Part shown: piece after piece, positions 8,154-19,032 of the stretch | Layout: each line of letters starts with the position of its first letter | Position numbering within the stretch: position 1 is the first letter of the stretch | Assembly (NCBI GenBank): GCA_963828185.1 | Contig: CAWHDV010000007.1 | Span: 1 to 64,000 of the forward strand | From: Rhodoblastus sp963828185 | GTDB lineage: Bacteria > Pseudomonadota > Alphaproteobacteria > Rhizobiales > Beijerinckiaceae | Length of the DNA stretch: 64,000 nt | Direction of reading: 5' to 3' | Notes under the pieces: model-generated | The model's database searches: none | Told to the model about the DNA's origin: nothing | The model's input: only the letters and a program-made list of their open reading frames with translations | Position numbers and translations under genes: made by a program

Positions 8154-9620
8154 TCATAATGGTAAAAGAACCTTGAACAATCCGCCCTTGCGATCGAGCC
8201 ATTGCCGCGCCGGCGCGGACTTGGCCAAAAAGGCGCCGCGCAGCCCGGCGATGTCGAACGCCGCGACCAGCAGCACATAGAAGGAGCCGGCGAGGATCAC
8301 CTGGACGCTCATCAGCGCCAGGCCGGGACGCAGGCTCCGCAATGGGCCGGCGAGGAGGACCATGCCGAAGCAGGCCAGCGCGGTGAGGGCGAGATCGCGC
8401 GCGCGCGGCCATTGCGGACGGCTCGCCTGGGCGAAGCCGATCAGCACGACGAGCCCGACCCCCATGGCGAGGCTTTGCGCGATGGCGAGGCTCGACGCGT
8501 CTGTTCCGCGCGGCAGCGCGACCACGAAAATGGGGTCGGCGACGCACGCGGCCAGCGCGGCCAGCACCATCGGCAGAGTTTTCCGCGAAATCTGAAAAAC
8601 GGCGTTGATCGAGAACTGGCCGAGGCCGATGCAGAACATGCCCGGCAGCATGAGGGCGAGGAAATGCGCGAAGGGGCCGCGATAGGCCTGCGGCACGACC
8701 AGCGCCTCGACCGAAGGCAGGACGATCCACACGCCGACGCAGGCCGGCGCAAGGATTGCGAAGACGATGGCGATATTCTGCGCCACCTGCTCTTTCGCAT
8801 GATCCTCGCCATGCAACTCATGCGCTCGCACCGCGATCTGGAACAGCAGCACGTCGAGCGCCGAGCCGATCGCCATCACAGCGCGCTGGCCGAGGTCGAA
8901 GGCCAACGAAAAGCGTCCGGTTTCGGCGAAGCCGTAGAAATGCGCCGCCAGATCGCGATTGGCGAGGGGTATCATCTGGTAGAGCACGATGGCCGCGACA
9001 ATCGGCGCGGCATAGGCGCCATATTGCCGGAACAGCCGCCGATCCGCCAAGCCGAGCCGCGCATCGCCGTCGATGAGGCCTGAGCGCCAGATGAAGATCG
9101 AGCCGAGGAGGCTGGCCATGCCGGCGATCAGCGCGACCTTGGCCGAATGGGTCGCCCAGGCCCCGCCGGCGGTCAGCACCAGGGCGAAAAAGTTTTTCGT
9201 CACGATCAGCCAGAAATAGAGCCGGTCGTTGAAGCGCGCGCGCGCCAGCGCCGTCTGGTAGTCGAACATCCCGTTGGCGATGGAGGCGGCGAAGGCCAGG
9301 CCGACCAGTTCGCGCGGCAGCGAGAATTTCGGCCCGAGAAAGGCGACCGCCAGCGCGAGCGGAAAGAACAGCAGGGCGAAAGCCGAAAAGGAGGCGTCGA
9401 GCGTGGCGCGCACCTGCGGCGCGTCGAGCCGCGTGCGTTCGGAATAGAAACGCACGCCGCATTGCCTGATCCATTCGAAGGCGATGGCCTGGCCGAAGGT
9501 CATGACGGCGATGGCGAGGGCGAACCTGCCATATTCGCTCGGGCCGAGGAATTTAGCGACGACCAGCCCGACGATCAGATTGAAGATCGTGTTGATGAGA
9601 AACGTCAGCACGACGCTCAT
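8154..9620 (-). CDS. Polysaccharide flippase (Wzx/MOP superfamily)
   Basis: Multi-spanning membrane protein of the polysaccharide transporter (MATE-like) superfamily, which flips lipid-linked glycan units across the inner membrane. The N-terminal helix followed by KFLGPSEYGRFALA is the typical Polysacc_synt signature. About 12 hydrophobic segments are readable over 488 residues. The frame is open to 9758, but the ATG at 9618-9620 begins right before the first helix and has GGAAA upstream, so it is preferred. It stands alone between the L,D-transpeptidase and the ClC gene. The substrate is unknown. Confidence 0.85.
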   Translation of the reverse strand: MSVVLTFLINTIFNLIVGLVVAKFLGPSEYGRFALAIAVMTFGQAIAFEWIRQCGVRFYSERTRLDAPQVRATLDASFSAFALLFFPLALAVAFLGPKFSLPRELVGLAFAASIANGMFDYQTALARARFNDRLYFWLIVTKNFFALVLTAGGAWATHSAKVALIAGMASLLGSIFIWRSGLIDGDARLGLADRRLFRQYGAYAAPIVAAIVLYQMIPLANRDLAAHFYGFAETGRFSLAFDLGQRAVMAIGSALDVLLFQIAVRAHELHGEDHAKEQVAQNIAIVFAILAPACVGVWIVLPSVEALVVPQAYRGPFAHFLALMLPGMFCIGLGQFSINAVFQISRKTLPMVLAALAACVADPIFVVALPRGTDASSLAIAQSLAMGVGLVVLIGFAQASRPQWPRARDLALTALACFGMVLLAGPLRSLRPGLALMSVQVILAGSFYVLLVAAFDIAGLRGAFLAKSAPARQWLDRKGGLFKVLLPL

Positions 9621-9884
9621 CGGAAAGTTTCCACGCGGAAAGATAGGCTGGCGAGGCTCGTCATGGCGGCAATCTAGCCGCCGCGCGTTAAAAAGTCTTG
9701 CCGAAGGCGCGGCGCCAGCGAGTCGCGTCTCCCGGCTGATGGTCGCGGGGTGTCGCAACGGCTTCCTTTATCAGCCGCTTTCTCGTATGAGTTCGCGCAC
9801 GGTCCCGCGCTGGTTCGGCAGCCTCCGCCGGGCGAGGAAAAACTGTTTTTTGTCAAACGATCGCGACTCGGACGTCGAACCAGA

Positions 9885-11309
9885 ATGCCTCATGAATTTC
9901 GCATAGACCTTCGCCGCCTGAAGATGAGCCTGCTGCTGTGGATGTCGGGCCGGCATTGGCGTCGGCAGGTGGTTTTCCTGGGAGGCGGCCTCGCCGTCGG
10001 CGCGGCGGCGGTCGCGCTGGCGAAAGGCGGCGACGCGGCGCAGTTCGTTCTGGAGCGGCTCCTGGCGTGGTGGCCGACCGCGCCGCTGGTGGTCACGCCG
10101 CTGGCCTATGCTTTTTGCGCCTATGCGACCATGCGCTGGTTCGATGGAGCCCAGGGCAGCGGCATTCCCCAGATCATCGCTTGCACCGAGCTTCCTTCGA
10201 GTTCGCGGACGCGGACGAACATGACGTCGATGAGGGTGGCGTTTGGCAAGTCCCTGATGCTGGTTCTCCTGCTCATTTGCGGCGCCTCGATTGGCCGCGA
10301 AGGACCAAGCGTTCAGGTCGGAGCGGCGCTCATGCTGTTCGCGGGCCGGTTTGCGGGCATCCGGCGCGAGGGCGCGCTGCTGATGGCCGGCGGCGCGGCC
10401 GGCGTGGCGGGCGCCTTCAACACGCCCCTCGCCGGCGTGGTCTTCGCCATCGAGGAACTCGGGCGCCGCTACGAACAGCGCACCAACGGCACGGTGATCC
10501 TGACGGTTCTTCTGGCGGGCATCGCCTCGGTGATGCTTGCCGGCAACTACACTTATTTCGGCAGCTCGACGGCGGACCTGAGTGGTTGGCCGGACGTTCT
10601 CGCCGTCCTCGTCTGCGGCGTCGTCGGCGGGCTGATGGGCGGCCTGTTCAGCCAGCTTCTGGTCTGGGGCCTCGTCAACCTGCCACGGGTCTGGGGCGGC
10701 TGGTCGCTGCGCAAGATCGCCCTGTTCGCGGGGGCGTGCGGATTGCTTGTCGGCGCGATCGGCCTGGCCACAGGCGGCGCCACTTTCGGCACCGGCTATT
10801 CCCAGGCCAGGGGAATCATCCAGGTCTCGAGCCATCTGCCTTGGTATTTCGGACCTCTCAAATTGATCGTCACCCTGCTTTCCAGCATGTGCGGCATACC
10901 GGGCGGGCTGTTCGCCCCCTCGCTGTCCGCCGGCGCGGGGTTCGGCCATGCGCTGGCGCCCTTGCTGCCGGTCGTCCCGCCCGCGACCGTCGCGCTGCTC
11001 GGCGTGGTCGGCTATTTCTCGGGGGTGGTCCAATCGCCGCTGACCGCTTTCGTCATCGTCATGGAGATGACGGGCGACCACAAGATGATGCTGCCATTGA
11101 TGGCCACGAGCCTGCTCGCTTACGGCGTGTCTCGCATGGTGTGCAAGCGCCCGGTCTATCACGCCATCGCCCATTCGATGGTCTGGCAAGCGTGGACGAA
11201 GGAGCAGCCGGCCACGAAAAACGTCGGCGCGATAACGATCGAGCGGCAGGAAGTAGAAGACGAGGACGAAGAAGCCTCACCAGCGTCGACCGGCACGGAG
11301 CCTGTCTGA
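9885..11309 (+). CDS. ClC-family chloride channel/antiporter
   Basis: Voltage-gated ClC family membrane protein. The three selectivity-filter motifs are visible: GSGIP at 91-95, GREGP at 137-141 and GGLFAPSL in the C-terminal half. The gating glutamate is Glu139 and a second glutamate pair (FAIEE, 190-191) matches the internal proton glutamate of E. coli ClC-ec1, so proton/chloride exchange is more likely than passive channelling. About 474 residues from the ATG at 9885; a later ATG at 9924 is possible. There is no CBS domain, and the C-terminal tail is acidic. A tandem UspA gene follows on the same strand 104 bases downstream, so the two may respond to the same (for example acid) stress; that is inference. 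Confidence 0.9.
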   Translation: MPHEFRIDLRRLKMSLLLWMSGRHWRRQVVFLGGGLAVGAAAVALAKGGDAAQFVLERLLAWWPTAPLVVTPLAYAFCAYATMRWFDGAQGSGIPQIIACTELPSSSRTRTNMTSMRVAFGKSLMLVLLLICGASIGREGPSVQVGAALMLFAGRFAGIRREGALLMAGGAAGVAGAFNTPLAGVVFAIEELGRRYEQRTNGTVILTVLLAGIASVMLAGNYTYFGSSTADLSGWPDVLAVLVCGVVGGLMGGLFSQLLVWGLVNLPRVWGGWSLRKIALFAGACGLLVGAIGLATGGATFGTGYSQARGIIQVSSHLPWYFGPLKLIVTLLSSMCGIPGGLFAPSLSAGAGFGHALAPLLPVVPPATVALLGVVGYFSGVVQSPLTAFVIVMEMTGDHKMMLPLMATSLLAYGVSRMVCKRPVYHAIAHSMVWQAWTKEQPATKNVGAITIERQEVEDEDEEASPASTGTEPV

Positions 11310-11413
11310 TCGCGGCGCGCGGCCGGAAGCGAAAACGGCTGCGGCTTGTCACCCTCCCCGGCCACCATTAATCTCGGACGGCAAGCGACCGTCTGGCAAG
11401 CGCGCGTCTGGAA

Positions 11414-12265
11414 TTGCAATGTCTGAAATCTTCCGAGCAAGCGACCGAATGTTTCAAGACCGTTCTGGTCGCCACCGACGGCTCCAACTCCTGCGCCGGA
11501 GCGGTCAGCGTCGCCATCGACATGGCGGTCCGGATGCGCGCCCGCCTTTTGGCGCTGAGCATTCTCGTCCCCGACGAGACGAGCTATGAAGCGCCGCCGG
11601 CGGCGGAGCGGCGCGTCACCGCGATCGTCGGCGAAGTCGTCGCTTCCGCCAAGGCCCTGGGAGTCGACGTCGAGGGGCGCGTGATGCGCGGCGTTTCCCA
11701 TGCCGAGGCCATTGTCGCGGCCGCCGTCAAGGAAAGCGCCGATGTGATCGTGATGGGGCGGCCGAGCCGCAAAGGCCTGGCCGAAAAAATGCTGGGCGAC
11801 GCCACGAGCAAGATCATCGCCAGCGCCGACGTTCCCGTCCTGGTGGTTCCGAAGGACTCGAAGCCCTGGCGCAATCGCATCCTCTTCGCCACGGACGGCT
11901 CCGGCGCCGCCGAACGCGCGGCGGATTACGCCGCCAAACTCGGCCATTGTTGCAATATGCCGCTGACCGTGCTGTCCGTCGAGTCGCCGAAGCATTCGCC
12001 AGAGCGCCAGGCCGAAGCGGCGAGAATCGTCGAGCGGACCGTCGCCGCTTTCGCCAGCCGAGGCCTCGACGCCGAAGGCGCGGTGCGGCGGGGAGCGCCG
12101 GTTGACGAAATCATCCGCGCCATCGAGGACTGCAAGGCCGACCTGATCGTGGTCGGCAGCGAGGGCAGAACGGCGCTTTCCCGCCTTCTCGTCGGCTCCA
12201 ACAGCCTGGCGTTGATCGGGCGGGCCGAGCGCCCGGTCCTGGTGGCCCGCGCGCCAGGCAAATAA
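11414..12265 (+). CDS. Universal stress protein with two UspA domains
   Basis: Cytoplasmic tandem UspA protein. Domain 1 (about 14-145) starts KTVLVATDGS and domain 2 (about 152-283) starts NRILFATDGSG. Both keep the ATP-binding G-x2-G-x9-G-(S/T)-like loop: GRPSRKGLAEKMLGDAT in the first and GSEGRTALSRLLVGSNS in the second. The only workable start is TTG at 11414, with GGA close upstream; no in-frame ATG precedes the first beta strand. About 283 residues, usual for tandem USPs. It follows the ClC gene on the same strand. Confidence 0.88.
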   Translation: MQCLKSSEQATECFKTVLVATDGSNSCAGAVSVAIDMAVRMRARLLALSILVPDETSYEAPPAAERRVTAIVGEVVASAKALGVDVEGRVMRGVSHAEAIVAAAVKESADVIVMGRPSRKGLAEKMLGDATSKIIASADVPVLVVPKDSKPWRNRILFATDGSGAAERAADYAAKLGHCCNMPLTVLSVESPKHSPERQAEAARIVERTVAAFASRGLDAEGAVRRGAPVDEIIRAIEDCKADLIVVGSEGRTALSRLLVGSNSLALIGRAERPVLVARAPGK

Positions 12266-12347
12266 CGCCCGACAACTCCAAGCCGGGCGGAAGCTTCATT
12301 CCCCATTTCGCTATCAACCATCCGCGCTTTTCGCCGCCGCCGCCGCC

Positions 12348-12376
12348 TTGACAGTTTTCGGCGCCGCTCCTATCTA
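12348..12376 (+). promoter_or_regulatory. Sigma-70-type promoter of groESL
   Basis: TTGACA (12348-12353), 17-base spacer, TATCTA (12371-12376). The -35 is a perfect consensus and the spacing is optimal. It sits immediately upstream of the CIRCE operator. Confidence 0.8.
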
Positions 12377-12388
12377 CCGGGCAGCCTG

Positions 12389-12415
12389 CTAGCACTCTCA
12401 AGGTATGAGTGCTAA
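12389..12415 (+). promoter_or_regulatory. CIRCE operator (HrcA binding site)
   Basis: CTAGCACTC, nine bases, GAGTGCTAA: only the first base differs from the canonical TTAGCACTC-N9-GAGTGCTAA. It covers the expected transcription start region of the groESL promoter, so HrcA bound here would block initiation and heat shock would relieve it. hrcA itself is not in the window. Confidence 0.93.
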
Positions 12416-12478
12416 CAGGCTCTTCCTTCCCAGCCCCGGCCATTTTGCGCCGCCGGGCTCCAACTACAGGACAGTGAC

Positions 12479-12766
12479 ATGGCCTTCCGTCCCCTGCATG
12501 ACCGCGTTGTCGTCAAGCGCCTCGATGGCGAAGAAAAGACCAAGGGCGGCATCATCATCCCCGACACCGCCAAGGAAAAGCCGCAGGAAGGCGAAATCGT
12601 CGCCGTCGGCCCCGGCGCGCGCGATGAATCGGGCAAGCTCGTTCCGCTCGACGTCAAGGCGGGCGATCGCGTGCTGTTCGGCAAATGGTCGGGCACCGAA
12701 GTCAAGATCGACGGTCAGGATCTCCTGATCATGAAGGAATCCGACATCCTCGGCGTCGTCGCGTGA
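12479..12766 (+). CDS. groES: Co-chaperonin GroES
   Basis: Ten-kilodalton chaperonin cap that binds the GroEL ring. MAFRPLHDRVVVKRLDGEE and the mobile loop (KTKGGIIIPDTAKEKP) are unmistakable, and 95 residues is the normal length. It is the first gene of groES-groEL, 64 bases behind the CIRCE operator, and is therefore expected to be HrcA-repressed and heat-inducible. Confidence 0.98.
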   Translation: MAFRPLHDRVVVKRLDGEEKTKGGIIIPDTAKEKPQEGEIVAVGPGARDESGKLVPLDVKAGDRVLFGKWSGTEVKIDGQDLLIMKESDILGVVA

Positions 12767-12865
12767 TTTCGTTCCGCCGAATTCACGTCGGCTGATTCGG
12801 CTGGCCGATTTCAGGTCGGCTTATTCCCTCCCCTTCCCCTTAAATATTCTTCCAGGAGCTGAAAA

Positions 12866-14503
<1,638 letters not shown>

Positions 14504-14513
14504 TCCAGTCCGA

Positions 14514-14561
14514 ACTGGCTTGCAGACCTGACTTGCAAACCTGGCTTGCAGACTTGCAAAA
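14514..14561 (+). repeat. Short 13-bp tandem repeat after groEL
   Basis: Three consecutive 13-base units of the form CCTGRCTTGCARA (14514-14552, the first starting AC instead of CC) and a partial fourth (CTTGCAAAA) lie between the groEL stop and the terminator hairpin. They are non-coding. Confidence 0.6.
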
Positions 14562-14568
14562 TTGAGCG

Positions 14569-14592
14569 AAGGCCGCCGAAAGGCGGCCTTTT
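14569..14592 (+). terminator. Intrinsic terminator of groESL
   Basis: GGCCGCC (14571-14577), loop gaaa, GGCGGCC (14582-14588), then TTTT. The stem is extended by flanking AA/TT. Confidence 0.85.
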
Positions 14593-14768
14593 GCATGAAA
14601 AAACCCTCGGATGGCGCTAAATTCATCGGGACTGACGTTAGTCATCCCTTAAACATGACCATCGCCACTTTCGCGCAACATACATGCGGCATAACGCTCG
14701 GTTAAATTACGGAATTCGAATTATTGGGCGAGTCGGACGATCATCCCTCGCCTGGGCCGGAGGGGCTC

Positions 14769-15173
14769 ATGGACGAGCATCAATGCAAAAATCCCGCTTC
14801 CAGCAAGTCGTTTGCATCGGAAGGCTTGCGTCCGGGCGCCGCGCGGGCGCCCGAACCCGCCGAAAGCAAGACCACGACAAGGGCGGAATTGCTCGACGCG
14901 GTCTATTCCGCCTGCCCTTCTCTCTCGCGCGCCCAGGCCCGCGAGGTCTTCGAAATGACTCTGGAAGAGGTCGTCACCGCCCTTTTGCGCGAGGAGACGG
15001 TCAAGCTGCGCTCGTTCGGCGCCTTCAGCGTCCGCTCGAAGCGTGAGCGAATTGGCCGTAATCCGCGCACCGGCGTCGAGGCGAAAATCGACGCTCGCCG
15101 GGTCCTGACCTTCAAGGCCTCGCCGACCTTGATCGCCCGCGTCAATGGCGCCGCGGTCGAGGACGAGGAATAA
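14769..15173 (+). CDS. ihfA: Integration host factor alpha subunit (HU/IHF family), long N terminus
   Basis: DNA-bending nucleoid protein; with IhfB it forms the heterodimer that bends DNA at promoters and recombination sites. The HU/IHF domain covers about residues 33-128: TRAELLDAVY, VKLRSFGAFSVRSK and the DNA-intercalating arm IGRNPRTG with the key proline, then ARRVLTFKAS. The arm and the alpha-type spacing favour IhfA. The ATG at 14769 follows GGAGGGG, and the product is 134 residues, about 30 longer than usual because of a polar N-terminal extension (1-32) that I do not recognise. It is monocistronic and convergent with the LpsB-like gene. Confidence 0.85.
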   Translation: MDEHQCKNPASSKSFASEGLRPGAARAPEPAESKTTTRAELLDAVYSACPSLSRAQAREVFEMTLEEVVTALLREETVKLRSFGAFSVRSKRERIGRNPRTGVEAKIDARRVLTFKASPTLIARVNGAAVEDEE

Positions 15174-15189
15174 GCGTCGAGGACCAGGA

Positions 15190-16314
15190 CTAAGGCGAGG
15201 GCGGCGATCCCGCGCCGCCTGAGAGCGAAGCGCCGAGAACTCGTTCGTAAACCTCGATGATACGCTCAGCCTCTCGTGCGATGTCGTGATCGGCGACCGC
15301 CTTTTCGCGACCTTTGCGGCCCATCGCCCGCGCCCTGTCCGGGTCGGCGAGCAGGGGCCTGATGGCGCAAACCAGCGCATCGAGATCGCCGGGCGGGATC
15401 AGAGCGCCGGTTTCGCCTTCGACGACGAGCTGCGCCGCCGCGCCGGTGCGAGTCGCCACGACCGCCGTTCCGCTGGCCATGGCTTCGAGCGGCGTCAGGC
15501 CAAATCCCTCCCAGCGCATCGGCGCGACATAAAGCTCGACCAGCGCGAACCACCAGGGCATTTTTTCGCGAGGCTGTTCGCCGAGGAACAGGATCCTCTG
15601 CTCCAGTCCCGCCTCGGCGATCTGCTTTTTCAGACCCTCAACAAAATCGGCGTTGTCCGGCGTGGTCAGCCCAGTCAGCAGCAGCACCGCCTCCGGATAG
15701 GCCGGGAAAAGCCTGATCGCCGCCGCCACAAGCACATCCGTGCCCTTCTGCGGCCTGATCCGCCCGAAAGCGCCGACGCCCAGGGAACCCGGCAGTCCGG
15801 CGCGGCGCCATTCGGCCGCGCGGTCGGGCAACGGCGCAAAACGCTCCACATCGACGCCGTGATGGATGATCGTGGAGGGAACCTCGAGATAAGAGGCCGA
15901 CCCCTCGGAGGTCGCGATCACCGCATCCATCCGCCGCAGCAGAAAGCGCGTGAAAGCGGTCTGGCGGCGCTGCCCGGCCCAGGTGAAGATGATTTTCCAC
16001 GGCTGGCGCAGCAGCAATTTCAGCGCAAGCCCGACGATCATCTCGTCATTGCGGCGAGCGTGCCACACGCGGAACTTTCCGACCGGCGGCCGCGACCAGC
16101 CCTGCGAAAAAATCTGCCGAAACGGAATCCGCGCCACATGGCCGGGCAGATGCGCGCCGACACAGGCGATCTTGACCCGGCGCTCAAGAATGGGCGCAAG
16201 CGCCAGGATGGTGGAGGTCACGCCGGAATAGCGCCAGTGCAGATTGGGCGCCAGCGCGACGAGGCCGCGCAGTTCGGGCCCTGGCTGGGCGGAAGGCGCA
16301 TTTTCGCTGGCCAT
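15190..16314 (-). CDS. lpsB: LpsB-like LPS core mannosyltransferase (GT4)
   Basis: GT-B fold retaining glycosyltransferase of family 4. The N-terminal blocks RYSGVTSTI, FRVWHARRNDEM and RRMDAVIATSEGSASYLEVP, with HHGVDVERF, closely resemble rhizobial LpsB/LpcC, which adds mannose to the LPS core. The C-terminal half carries the E-x7-E donor-binding motif (EGFGLTPLEAMASG). Length is about 374 residues, normal. The gene starts 20 bases after the broken L,D-transpeptidase gene on the same strand, so the two may be co-transcribed. The assignment to LpsB rather than another GT4 enzyme rests on motif memory only. Confidence 0.75.
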   Translation of the reverse strand: MASENAPSAQPGPELRGLVALAPNLHWRYSGVTSTILALAPILERRVKIACVGAHLPGHVARIPFRQIFSQGWSRPPVGKFRVWHARRNDEMIVGLALKLLLRQPWKIIFTWAGQRRQTAFTRFLLRRMDAVIATSEGSASYLEVPSTIIHHGVDVERFAPLPDRAAEWRRAGLPGSLGVGAFGRIRPQKGTDVLVAAAIRLFPAYPEAVLLLTGLTTPDNADFVEGLKKQIAEAGLEQRILFLGEQPREKMPWWFALVELYVAPMRWEGFGLTPLEAMASGTAVVATRTGAAAQLVVEGETGALIPPGDLDALVCAIRPLLADPDRARAMGRKGREKAVADHDIAREAERIIEVYERVLGASLSGGAGSPPSP

Positions 16315-16334
16315 GCGGTTCGAGCGCCGCGCGA

Positions 16335-17877
16335 TCAGCGCAGCGTCGCGCCCTGCTCGGTCGCCGGCGCGGGCACGCTGGCGACTTTTTCGCTGGCCGC
16401 ACGATGCGCCCGGGCCTCGTCCAGCATCGCCTTGTCCAGCATCGCCTGCGGCTTGTCGGCGCCGGCCTTGACCGGCGGCTTGACGGCCGGGCCGCTCCTG
16501 GCGAACCGATTGACCAGCTTGGGCTTGTGAACGGCCGCAGTGGCGCTTTCGGTCCGGGTCTTGGCGCTTTTGGCGCTTTCGGTCTGAGTCTTGGCGATTT
16601 CCGTCACCTGCGGCGCGGCGGGCGCAATCGCCGGAGCGGCTTGGTGATGGCCGAAGGAGCCGATCATCGACGCCAGCATTTCACCTTGCGAGCGCGCCGC
16701 GGCCAGCGGCTCGTTCGCCGCCTGCGGCGCCTGCTTCTCGGACGGAGCCTGGCGCTCCGCCTTGAACTCGGCCAGCTTTTCGGCCTGGGCCTGCCGGCGC
16801 GCCTGTTCCTGCGCCAGCACGATAGCGGCGGCGGGAGAGGCGTGGCGCGCCCTGGCGCTGAGGCGCGAACGCGGATCGTCGAGCGCCAGTTCGATCGGCG
16901 CCGTCAGGGCGTCCGGGCGGCTCACGTCGGCGAAGCGATGGCTGAAAACAGGATTTTGCGCGCCGTCCTGATAGACGAGGCGCACGGGGCGCACGCCCCT
17001 GGCGACCAGTTGCGCCACGGCGGCGGCGTCAGCCTTGTCGATCTTCTCGGCCTTGGCCTCGATTTCCGGGTTCGCCTTCAGCGGCGGGCAGGCGGCTTCC
17101 GCCTCCAGCGGCTGGCCGTTGGCGGATTTGACGTCGAACACGTAATGGCCGCCGCAAACCCCGACCGCAACGTCATGCCCGGTGGCCTTGAAATGCTGGT
17201 TGCCTTTTTCCAGTTGCCTCCAGAACGGCATGTTCGGATCGAGCCGGTATTTGGCGAGGTTTTCCGCGGTCAGGTGAAAGGGATAGGATTGCATCTGGAT
17301 GGCGTGCTGGCCGCCGGCGAACAAGTTCCCGCGCGAGGGCGTAGATCTCGGCGATCTGCGCGTCGGTCATCGAGAAGCAGCCGGCCGACGAACAGATGCC
17401 ATGCACCATCACCGACCCGCCGGTCGCGCCATGCGCGCGGTCGTAGGCGTTGGGATAGCCGATATTGAAGGAAAGATAATAGGCCGAATTGGGGTTCATC
17501 ATCCCGGGCGTGATCGAATAAAACCCTTCCGGCGACTGGCGGTCGCCCTCATGCGTCTTTGGCCCGAGTTGTCCGGACCAGCGGCAGATCGGGAAGGCCT
17601 TCAGCAGCACATAGGTTCCATCCGGCCGCATTTTCCAGACTTCGAATTCCAATTCCTTCTTGTAGGCGCGGATCAGCATCGGCGACTGGGGAGCAACGCC
17701 CTTTTCCTGCATCAGCGCCATCATCTGCCCGGACAGCGACTGCGAGGCGCGGGTTTCTTGCAGCGCGTCGTTGCAGCCGGAGAGACCCGCCAGGACGCCC
17801 AGCGCCACGCCAGCCATCGCCGCTTTGCGCAAGCCATGCAGGGAAGGAAGATCGTCGAACTGGAAAAGGCCGCTCAT
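16335..17877 (-). pseudogene. L,D-transpeptidase family protein (YafK-like), split by a frameshift
   Basis: A murein L,D-transpeptidase lipoprotein in two frames. The first part (17877 to about 17322) has a lipobox-like GLSGC near residue 34, then the catalytic domain with MVHGICSSAGCFSMTD, keeping His and Cys. The conserved continuation (FAGGQHAIQMQSYPFHLT and later NQHFKATG) is read only in a second frame that ends at 16335. Removing one base near 17322 joins ALAREL directly to FAGGQ and restores a gene of about 513 codons. The C-terminal third is Ala/Gln/Lys-rich linker. The reading frame is intact elsewhere, which favours a sequencing indel over decay; a real frameshift cannot be excluded. 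Confidence 0.8.
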
Positions 17878-18065
17878 GATCAGATTCCGTCGAACCGAAG
17901 GGCGGGTCAGACCGCGCCCGAAATGGCGAGAATTTCCACGCCGCTTTGCACGAAGTTTAACACAATTAAGCTTTCACCAACCTTTACCAACCGGCGAGCT
18001 ATCGTCCGCCATGGTGAAGGATTTGTTAACATTACGCAAGCCCGCCCATGTTCAGGCCTGTTCGA

Positions 18066-19019
18066 TCACACCTTTCGGCCCATCGCCAGAAACTTGTCCT
18101 CGCGCGCGGCGCGCACCGCCTCTCCCGACAGGCCCGCGAACCGGGCGAGTGAGACGTCCATCGCCTCGCCGGCGGCGCGAATCGCCGCTTCCCGGTCGCG
18201 ATGGGCGCCGCCGAGAGGCTCGGGCACGATGCCGTCGATAATGCCGAACTTGAGCAAATCCTGGGCCGTGATCTTCATGTTGGTCGCGGCGTCCTGCGCG
18301 CGGGCCGAATCGCGCCACAGGATCGAGGCCGAGGCTTCCGGCGAGGCGACGGTATAGATTGCATGTTCCAGCATCAAGACGACGTTGCAGGCGGCGATGC
18401 CGAGCGCGCCGCCCGAGCCGCCTTCGCCGATCACGACAGCGACATTGGGGGTTTGCAGGATCAGCGCCGCCTCGGTGGCGCGGGCGATGGCTTCCGCCTG
18501 GCCGCGCTCCTCGGCCTCGACGCCGGGAAAGGCGCCGGCGGTATCGACGAAGGACAGGACCGGCAGTCCGAAGCGGTTCGCCATTTCCATGATCCGCACC
18601 GCCTTGCGATAGCCTTCCGGCTTGACCATGCCGAAATTATGCTTCAGGCGCGACGCCGTGTCCGCCCCCTTCTCCTGGCCGATCACCGCAACCGACTGGC
18701 CGCGGAAGCGGCCAAGGCCGCACAGGATGGCCTCGTCCTCGCCGAATTTGCGATCGCCGGCGAGCGGCGTGAAATCCTCGATCAGCTGGGCGATATAATC
18801 GACGCAATGCGGACGCTCTGGATGGCGCGCCACCTGCGTCTTTTGCCAGGGGGTGAGATTGGAGTAGATCTCGGCCAGGGCCTTGGCGGCCTTGGCCTGG
18901 AGCCGCGAAAGCTCCTCGCCGATCGGCGGCGAATCTTCGCGCTCCGACAGGGCGCGCAGATCTTCGACCCTGGCTTCCAGTTCGGCGACGGGCTTTTCAA
19001 AATCGAGATAAGAGGCCAT
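18066..19019 (-). CDS. accA: Acetyl-CoA carboxylase carboxyltransferase subunit alpha
   Basis: Alpha subunit of the carboxyltransferase that, with AccD, moves the carboxyl group from biotin to acetyl-CoA to make malonyl-CoA for fatty acid synthesis. YLDFEKPVAELEARV at the N terminus, then the crotonase-like CT domain with SFVDTAGAFPGVEAEERGQ and GEGGSGGALGI are diagnostic. 317 residues from the ATG at 19019, the normal length; an upstream in-frame ATG at 19088 would run into the RIME-like repeat and is rejected. It is not adjacent to accD, as usual in alphaproteobacteria. Confidence 0.96.
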   Translation of the reverse strand: MASYLDFEKPVAELEARVEDLRALSEREDSPPIGEELSRLQAKAAKALAEIYSNLTPWQKTQVARHPERPHCVDYIAQLIEDFTPLAGDRKFGEDEAILCGLGRFRGQSVAVIGQEKGADTASRLKHNFGMVKPEGYRKAVRIMEMANRFGLPVLSFVDTAGAFPGVEAEERGQAEAIARATEAALILQTPNVAVVIGEGGSGGALGIAACNVVLMLEHAIYTVASPEASASILWRDSARAQDAATNMKITAQDLLKFGIIDGIVPEPLGGAHRDREAAIRAAGEAMDVSLARFAGLSGEAVRAAREDKFLAMGRKV

Positions 19020-19032
19020 GGTCCAGTTCTCT

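Noticed and set aside
17955..17970. TTAACACAATTAAG upstream of the split L,D-transpeptidase as a CtrA site
   Set aside because: Spacing between the TTAA words is 5, not 7.
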